A stretch of DNA of 64,000 nt from Cyclina sinensis (taxonomy: Eukaryota > Mollusca > Bivalvia > Venerida > Veneridae). The stretch is taken from assembly GCA_012932295.1 (NCBI GenBank), contig JAAONU010000017.1, positions 1,302,001 to 1,366,000 on the forward strand, read 5' to 3'. Of this stretch, positions 56,111 through 64,000 are shown piece after piece; position 1 is the first letter of the stretch; the number at the start of each line of letters is the position of its first letter. A program made the translations under genes and the position numbers. Below the pieces are notes generated by a model. That model saw only the letters and a program-made list of their open reading frames with translations. It was not told where the DNA came from and did not search any database.

Positions 56111-57884
56111 AAGCTTAAACAAACAATACAAATATATAATATGCGTAGCAGACACGAATCATAATAGAAAATATATGAATTAAATTGTATAGCACTGTTC
56201 CTATAGCAACGTTTTACAATATCAGCACAAATGTAAAACATGTGACCTAAATATCTTTATAGCCTATAAATTGACGTTTACATTACAGCAAAGAAAATAT
56301 ATCAAAGCGGAAATAAACTTTATCGTAAACAATGAATCTGCGAAAAAAGCAATTGTTTAAGCACTTATTGAGTTCCATGAAACTTCTCTTGACTGTCATA
56401 ATAAAAAACCATGGAAATGAAAGTAATGCACGAATATGTTATTTTTCTTGAGTTTAAATTAAAGTTCACTGTGTTTTTATTCTCTGCGCTTTGAATATAA
56501 TGAAAACAATTCAGAATTTTATTTATCAGTTAAATATTGTCTCATTTTTTGCAGGGGGAACAGTTCAACCTAAAAAAAAACTTGTCAGTGTCTTTATATA
56601 ATTTCCTAACCGTTGTTTATAAAGGTATTGGGGTTGGTTTAAATACTAGCAAGTTTAAGATTTTTTGGTTTTTTATTATTATTTTATTTCATTGATTTTT
56701 TAATGTGGTGTTTTTTGTTATGAATTTCTATCAGAAACTACAAAATCTGTTTTGAAAGTTTGTTTTTAAAATAGTTATGAAAAAAACTGGTTAAAAAAGC
56801 AAAGAGGACACGTAACAATGTCTTGTAATGTTTTAATGCTTAAAACGCCTGTAAAAATGGACACCATTTATTACTAGATCCAAATCTACATTGCAAATAT
56901 CTCTAATGATTTGGATATTGATCAGAAGAGTGTAAGGACAAAATATTTATGGCAAAACTGATACATCAGCGATACATTTTGAGGGTTTCGTCAATATCTT
57001 TAACCATACAACATCTGCTTTAGGTAACAGATAGCATTTTACTAACACTTACCCTAAGTAAACAGTGGACTATGTATTAGTTCTGTGTGCCTTTATACTA
57101 ACCCAGCTGTTTTCTGTTAAAGCATAGTGGTACTTAATGTTTAAAATGTTTGAGTGGGAGGGTAGTTGCAAGCGACATTCATTTTTAACTTAAACCTCTA
57201 GATGAGAAGGCCATATCTTTAGAACCAATAACTTTTGTGCGCATGCTCTGACTGAAAATAAGAATTCAGGAAAACGAAAACTTATCATAACATGTTGTCA
57301 AATTTTTCTACCAAATGACCTTTTACCTGTTTAACCTTTGCAGTTTTGCTTATTGCATAGCTACAACTGGAGCAAACCATTCAAAATATTTTGTAGGCTT
57401 GACATGCCTGCTTGAATTATTACCGTGTTTTCATTCGTGAGAGGGACAAGTTTTCGATTTAGAAAAAAGCTGATATACTTAATAAGATAGCCATAATGTT
57501 TTCAGAGTTTTTAAAGAAGCTTACTTGTTTGTAAAACACGGCTTGTAAACGCGCACCTCTAGTCACGTCAAGCGGCATCGAAAATCAGCAGTTTTTTTTA
57601 ATCACGATTATTAAAACTCAGACAAGTCTTGCCATAAAAGTGAATACGAACGGTCGAACTATATTTTTACCATCTTATATTTTTGTACGTTTGTTTAATG
57701 TTTAATGAATAGAAACACATGACCTATAATCGTTAATTTTCTAGTCGCACCTCTGCCACTGTTTTCAAATGCTGAAAAAAATCATCCGTTTAGGGTCTAT
57801 TTTTTGCAGGCATGTGTAAATTAACACTGGGATAGTGTATTAAATACTTAGTATTTTCCCAGTCTGCTATAAGGTTGCATTATG

Positions 57885-58345
57885 CATGTATGCATTATGT
57901 AAGAAACCTTATCCTGAAACATTATGTAAGAAACCTGTATTCTTATTTGTGCATTATGTAAGAAACCTGCATTTTTTATGCATTATGTAAGAAGCCTGTA
58001 TTTTTATTTATACATTATGTAAAAAAACCTGTATTCTTATTTATGCATTATGTAAGAAACCTTTATATTTATTTATGCACTATTTAAGAAACTTGCATCT
58101 TTATTTATGCATTATGTAAGAAACCTGTATATTCATTTATGCATTATTTAAGAAACTTGCATATTTATTTATACATTATGTAAGAAACATATATACTTAT
58201 TTATACATTATGCAGGAAACCTGTATTCTTATTATGCATTATTTAAGAAACCTGTATTCTTATTTATACATTATGTAAGAAACCTATATCTTTATTTAAG
58301 CATTTTTTAAGAAACCTGTTTCTTATGCATTAAGTTTGAAACCTG
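57885..58345. repeat. 32-bp AT-rich minisatellite, about 14 units
   Basis: Units of GCATTATGTAAGAAACCTGT followed by ATTCTTATTTAT, mostly 31-33 bp. Both base changes and small length changes are common. No coding content. Confidence 0.9.
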
Positions 58346-59339
58346 TATCCTTATTTGATAAAGGTGAACAAGGACAAAGAAAGAAACATTGAAAGAATAT
58401 TTTGTCTGGTAAGAGCATGAGCAAATTCAAAACTCAATCAGTCTCTGTTATCCAGTACACGCTAGTACGGAGCAGAATTTAAGTATTTATTTAACATATG
58501 GTAGAAGTCTATCAAACTTTAACATCCGATTAATCTCAACCACGTGACAGTCGAATATAAAGTGTTAGACATTCTCTTCTAATTACTTCATCTCATTTAG
58601 AGATTATACAGTTTACAGACAGACGTTGTGTGGAATATTCTTTTTTTCAGTCTGAGTTATAAGATTATCACTAATATAAAAATGTTGTTCATATTTTGCT
58701 GATTGGCATTCATTTTTGTATCAGTATCAACAAATTAACATACTTTATCATATCGTGATGATGTTAATTTTTTACCGATGGACATTCGTTGATACCTTTG
58801 GGAATAGCCGCGTAATTGAACGAGTTGACGCAAAACTGTGGGCGTAGACGGTAGTAATTAACCAGTAGGCAAAGTGAACTGCAGATTTGTTAAACATTTT
58901 CATAGTTTGGGTATGACATCATTGATGTAAAACTGAAAATCATTTTTATGTTTAGGAGAATTTTCTTTCTCAACTTATGAATAAAAAACGCGTTTTCCAA
59001 GAACCGTGATCTTAAGATATCTACTGAATTCTTATGTATAAGATGAAATGAAAGTTTCCCAAAATGTTAATGCAAACAACGAAATAATTTCAATAAAATT
59101 GTAGATTAAAAATATATAAATAAAAAAAAATTTAAATGCCAAAAGTTGTAAATCACAAGAAAGAAAAATAGATAAATAAATGAAATAAAATATAAAATGC
59201 CAAAAGATGTAAATATCATTATGTTTGTTACAATTTCGTGAAATTAAGCAAAGCTTTTTATTGTTTTTAAGATCCTATTTTTTCTCATCTCCTTAAAATA
59301 GAGTCCTAGTTGCGGGAAATATCTGTGATTTAAGCACAT

Positions 59340-59970
59340 TTAAAGCGCTTTTGTTTTCAGAACACTTTCGTGAAGATTTTTCATTGCTCGTTTTTAATGT
59401 TATTAGATTTAAGTTAATTTCTTCATACTGTCAGTATTTCAAGTTCGTAAGCGCATTAACTTTGAACGTGGTTTTGTGATTCCCAACAAAATGCGACAAC
59501 CATTTCCTGTTACAACTGCTGTTGTTTTTTTCTCTAAGATTCTTGCAAAAGTGCATGTGTTCTCCTTCTTTTGAATTCTCTGGTTCTTTATAAATTTAAA
59601 GGTTCGTAAGCGCATTAAACTTAAAATGTTTTTTTTTTGTAATTCATGGCGACATATGTACATTATCCCTTTCTCAAGTCACTGCGGCGTTTAATACTCC
59701 CTTGATGATGTACAAAAAAAAACACCCGTTCGCTTTCTTCTCAGCATTTTTAAAGCGCATATAACTTTTTATAAAAGCACCATAAAATAACAATAACAGC
59801 ATATTAAAATACAATATTCTTTGTAACAACATTTTCTGTTGTACTTGAAGATGTTGAATCTTTATCTAAAATGCGTGACAGAATCATTTTCTCTATTCTG
59901 GCGGTGTTCATTTCTCTTCGCCTTGAAATCTGTTAATATGGCAAGTTTATTTCAAGCGCATATAATGAGA
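59340..59970. repeat. Degenerate repeats around 'aagcgcat'
   Basis: TTCGTAAGCGCATTAACTTT and TTCGTAAGCGCATTAAACTT about 158 bp apart, then TTTTTAAAGCGCATATAACT and ATTTCAAGCGCATATAATGA further on. Spacing is irregular (about 145-205 bp), so this is an old array at best. Confidence 0.45.
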
Positions 59971-61339
59971 CGATTTGCATGCATCTTCTGCCTTTTAAAT
60001 TCATGTTTCATGTAAACGATTTCAATTTTAGATTTCTTTTTTATGTTACTGCTTTGATAATGTTTAATTCTTTTCAGCTCATTTCTCCTTGAATATTCGG
60101 TGTGGTTAAGCAGATTAACTCAGAAATCGTATTTTAAAACACACGTCGCCGAGTATAAACTATGTTTAACCGTATATTGCCATCGTTATTAGACCTGAGG
60201 GAAGGCATGCATATAGCGAACTGAGCAAGAATCGGATTCAAGGTAAAAATCGATACAATAACAATTATCCCCTCGCTAATCGAGGACTAGCGTTGTAGAG
60301 AATCTGAGACTTACTATTTGAACACGACACAGTAATGTTCAAAGGGGAGGATAAAAAGGAAAATCGATTTAAACGGCAGCTAGTTTTACGTGAACGACGA
60401 GTGGCAATCTTCCTTTATAGATAATTGGTGACTATTCGCTGTTAGTGATAACAATCATTAAACATCCTGCCATCTTTGCAGGAAACGGAGAGAGAAAAAT
60501 CGTTGGAGGCAGTGAGAGGAAGGTCTGTATTATCGAAGTGCACTGCCTTGAAAAAAATATAATTAATAAATCCAAGGCGTATGTTTAGTATGAGTGAAAT
60601 AGCAAGGAGAGACATACAATGACCAGAAGTCGTATCATTAACCTTGTGTTTAGTATTATTGGTCTGAAGGATTGGTTTCATGCTACTAAAAGGTGTGATT
60701 ATATTCCTACTAAGACCACACAGAAAGGTGTTGTACACAGCTGAAGTGGGAGGAAGAAAATGCAAGTTGAACAATCATCAGAACCAAAAGAATTATATCA
60801 AATATCCATCTCTTAGCATTCAAGTTGTTTGAAAAGGCTTTTGCGTTTGCAAACTTACATACCGGTTTTATACTTATCTGTCCAGTTAAAACAAACCAGA
60901 CATGTATCCCTCTTTTCCAATCAGGTTTGTTAATCTCACAATGTGTTCTAACTATGTAAACGGCCAATACACAGCAATTTTTACTATAACTTTGCTTACC
61001 TTAATCGGCTGATAATTTTCTCACACGAAAACTCAAAATATAAGGTTGGTTATGGGCGCCCAAGCTTGTTGGCATCAATAAATATTATGGTCATTGAAAT
61101 TTTGTGCTTCCTTACCACTCTGCTACGGAGGCCGACACCACAATTTGTGTTTAAATGGTGAATTTAAAATGTAAATGTAGACAAAGAGTGTAAAACAAAC
61201 ATGTATGAACTAATTACCTGCTAGATCATATAGTTTTTAACTTAGTCATATATCATGAAGGTATCACTTATTTCCTTTTGATAATCAAGTGAATTAAGAT
61301 ACAAAGACTGGGCGCATCCGACGAGAACGCTGTCACAAA

Positions 61340-61665
61340 CGAGACAATATTTCGTGGAAGGTTCGCAGACAAAATGTCAGACGCTTACTACAGTTGATTA
61401 TCAGCATAATAAATTTCAATTTATTTTGTTGCAAATAATTTGGTAGAGTCCAGTACTAAACAATATTTCATGAAAGATTCGCAGACAAAATGTCATATAC
61501 TTACTGCATAATAAATTTCAATTTATTTTGTTGCAAATAATTTGGTAGAGTCCAGTACTAAACAATATTTCATGAAAGATTCGCAGTCAAAATGTCATAT
61601 ACTTACTGCATAATAAATTTCAATTTATTTTGCTGCAAATAATTTGGTAGAGTCCAGTACTGAAC
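61340..61665. repeat. 102-bp tandem repeat, three copies
   Basis: ACAATATTTCATGAAAGATT, CGCAGACAAAATGTCATATA and AATAATTTGGTAGAGTCCAG recur with exact 102-bp spacing between copies two and three (61459 and 61561). Copy one is more divergent and carries about 16 extra bases (TTGATTATCAG region). Confidence 0.9.
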
Positions 61666-63886
61666 TGTTATCATTAACATAAAGATAAAATTATCGAATG
61701 ACTAGTTATCTGACCTTTAGTGCAAGCCTTCTCATGCAGCTTTCAGTAGCGTCTGCTACAATTATATAGAATGTGAAGAGCTTTTACATGTACCGCATTA
61801 TTTAAGTTTTCATTGCGGAGACTAATTTCATGGGAAGCAAACACCTTTATTCATATGTGGAGACGAAAACTTCAAAAAGAAAATTAACACCACTATTTTC
61901 TCTCATTTATCAAATATGATGTTCACAGACTACAGATTCTGTTTAAAATTGTTCCTCTATTTCATGCTAGAAAATTAATACTTTCTATGACCGCCATTTA
62001 TGTATCAGGTCAGTTACTCTGCGCTGTGCAGTTCAGCAGATATTCCCAAAAGTATCAGTCACAAAGACACAAAATGATAGGCCGTCGTTATAACTGACAG
62101 TTAAATGTCCAAGAACGGCAATATTTTTGAACAGACTGTACAACGGAAGTGATTGTTAATCAATAAAAATGAACGATTTCTTGATAAAATATGATAACTT
62201 GATCTAGATAGGCAAAACAGTTGTCAAACAGTTATGACCAATTTAAAACTTAACAACAATCCGATTTAAACAGGCGGTTTCACTTTTCAATTGTGCATGC
62301 TTATATCAAAAAGAGTATGTATCTTGTTCGCTACATTTTAATATATGTAAGGGATTGTAATGGTTTCACATAAACAAAGCATGCGATACAATAGAAACTT
62401 GATCTTATTCAATATCGTATAAAAACTTTATTTTACTGACTTCATGCTATAAAGTTTCGTATCAATTCTACATGGCTTTTTCCCTTCTGGTTTTTTTCGC
62501 CACTGAAGCGCCAAGGTATAATTCCAAAAACGCGTATTCAGCTCATTATAAGAGTATGAATTCTCACAAAGCGTATTGTGTAAATCTATGAATTATCCAT
62601 TAAATTAGTAAATTCCTCCTGAGAATTGAGTCGAGAGTACACATGTAGACAATTTTCCAATAGAAAAGGCGTTCATGCTAGATTTACCAGGGTTCCGTTA
62701 CATCCAATCAGAGAAAATCTAATAAAAGTCACTTAACGATATTTGTGTCAACAATAAAATGACAACATCTGAACATTTTATGTTGGTTTGCTGTGTAAAC
62801 AACAACATGTTTGTGCCAGGAAGCTGGTACGGTTATTTATTTAAGCTAAGCTTACTTGTAATTAGATAGGGATATTCTGAAGAATGTCCTACAGGCTTTT
62901 TTCTCAGGAAGATTTACTTTTTAACCTAACTGGATTGATGTCGTCATTGCAAGTACTGGGCAGAGATTCTGAATCATTTGTGTGATGTAAAATAATTGAC
63001 AGAAGTTGAAATTTTTAACTTTTTACATGTTATCTTATTAAACAGTATGAATTTAATATATTTAATATATTTCCTTCGCTGTTTTTTTTTGTGGGGGGGG
63101 GGGTGGGATATGGTTTATTCATAATAGCTTTTCTTAACTTGAAAAGTCCCTTTTTTAAAAATATATTAAAACAATCTTCCAATAACAGACAATGAAAAAT
63201 GGCTGGGTAACAGAACCAAACATAAAATTAGATTGTACCAAAGTGTGTAGGTAAACCTCTTGACAACAGAAACGCACAGAAAATTATTTTGTTTCCCAAA
63301 CCCAATCCATTAGCAAAATTATGTTCACACTGTAATTTACCGTTAAAAGCCTTAACAATTTGCATGGCTTATTAGTAGCTGAAAAAAGTTGACCACAAAA
63401 ACGACTTATAAACATTATTTAAAAATAAGAAATCATTAAAAATGTGAGGCTGATTTTTGGTATCCATTTCCATGGAAGTGGCCGTTTAATGTAAGATCTG
63501 TAAATTTAATAGAAATACATAGCTTGCAAGGGAGAAGAAAATGACTTTTTTATTCTACTTTGAACACTTATCATTGATTGAAATATAAATGCAATTTATC
63601 GTTATTCTAACAGACCAACAGGCGTTCAGTGAAATATAGAGCCGAAACCATTTTCTTCTTGTATTTTCAGAGGTGTTCTTGCTAGCTCCAGTATACCTGA
63701 ATCCCTTATTTTACAAGCAATTTGGATATTGCAAGTGATACAGAAGTAACACTATTGGTTGAAAGCCTTTTCAAGTTATACAACTACATCCAACACACAA
63801 TTAATTTTTGTTGCAGTCTGTGTATTCTCGCAGGGACAGTTTGTTTATTACATGCAATTTATTTAGTGAAAACACCTTACAGTTCA

Positions 63887-63908
63887 ATCGGAACACCTCG
63901 GGCGACTT
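63887..63908 (-). repeat. Inverted partner of the 22-bp block at 41898-41919
   Basis: Exact reverse complement of 41898-41919. The flanks here (GGTAGTCGCCATATTGG nearby) do not reveal a known element. Confidence 0.7.
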
Positions 63909-64000
63909 CAAATAAGTCACCTCGGAAATAATGTGGTAGTCGCCATATTGGACTATTTTATAAAACAGGTGTTGCCTGCTTAATTGAAAACATTTCTTAA

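Larger units (their letters stand above)
39339..64000 (-). other. Upstream intron region of RasGRF; no firm exon found
   Basis: About 24.7 kb upstream of exon A. I looked on the minus strand for the PH1 start (a KxGYLxKK..W..RWF..LxxxxLxYFE pattern) and did not find it. RasGRF genes commonly have a very long first intron, so this is probably intron 1 with exon 1 beyond 64000. Stretches with nothing recognisable: 39340-39890, 41960-43090, 43240-44060, 46540-52540 apart from a 27-bp micro-exon candidate, 52700-55000, 56115-57880, 58350-59330, 59980-61340 and 61670-63880. These are AT-rich with only short, unconvincing frames. Confidence 0.6.

Noticed and set aside
60442..60967. Two overlapping minus-strand frames that might carry a PH1 start
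   Set aside because: They lack the KxGYLxK and WxxRWF patterns of a PH start and have no convincing donor in phase 0.

Overview
This is a eukaryotic, AT-rich, repeat-dense window, most likely from a bivalve mollusc. It carries one protein-coding gene, on the minus strand, split into many small exons separated by long introns. The gene is a Ras-specific guanine nucleotide-releasing factor (RasGRF; the RASGRF1/RASGRF2 family, whose members couple calcium/calmodulin and G-protein inputs to Rac and Ras). Seventeen exons were read by hand between 39338 and 1. Every complete intron starts with GT and ends with AG, and reading-frame phase is kept across all sixteen junctions. They give about 775 residues in the family's usual domain order: end of PH1, coiled coil, IQ motif, DH (RhoGEF) domain, PH2, Ras-GEF N-terminal (REM) domain and an acidic linker. 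The catalytic CDC25 domain should lie beyond position 1. The exon with the start codon and the first part of PH1 was not found and probably lies beyond 64000, so 39339-64000 is most simply a large upstream intron. Residue numbers in the exon entries count from the first residue visible at 39338.

Layout: 1-5814 holds the linker, REM and PH2 exons, with introns of 0.4-0.8 kb. 5815-12433 is an intron with a 51-bp minisatellite and two inverted-repeat elements. 12434-15339 holds four DH-region exons. 15340-20169 is an intron with a 54-bp minisatellite and a hAT-type element with an intact 8-bp target duplication. 20170-22531 holds the first DH exon and the IQ exon. 22532-35610 is a 13-kb intron packed with SINEs, dispersed repeats, a TA-flanked GC-rich MITE and a TTA-flanked Harbinger-like MITE. 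35611-39338 holds the coiled-coil and PH1 exons, a small triplication across an exon-intron boundary and a 26-bp minisatellite. 39339-64000 has no exon I can support firmly. It carries bivalve-type interspersed repeats, a small hAT MITE, a 1.8-kb polypurine minisatellite and several shorter tandem arrays.

The mollusc call rests on repeat types recognised from memory (tRNA-derived SINEs with a GATGAGAC..TTAAAC core, 'gtgaccttgacctttgac' elements, and a 'ttggggtttaac' element) together with an invertebrate-looking RasGRF; no database was consulted. No CRISPR, rRNA, functional tRNA, operon or second gene was seen. Nearly all long reading frames outside the listed exons are by-products of tandem arrays or repeats.
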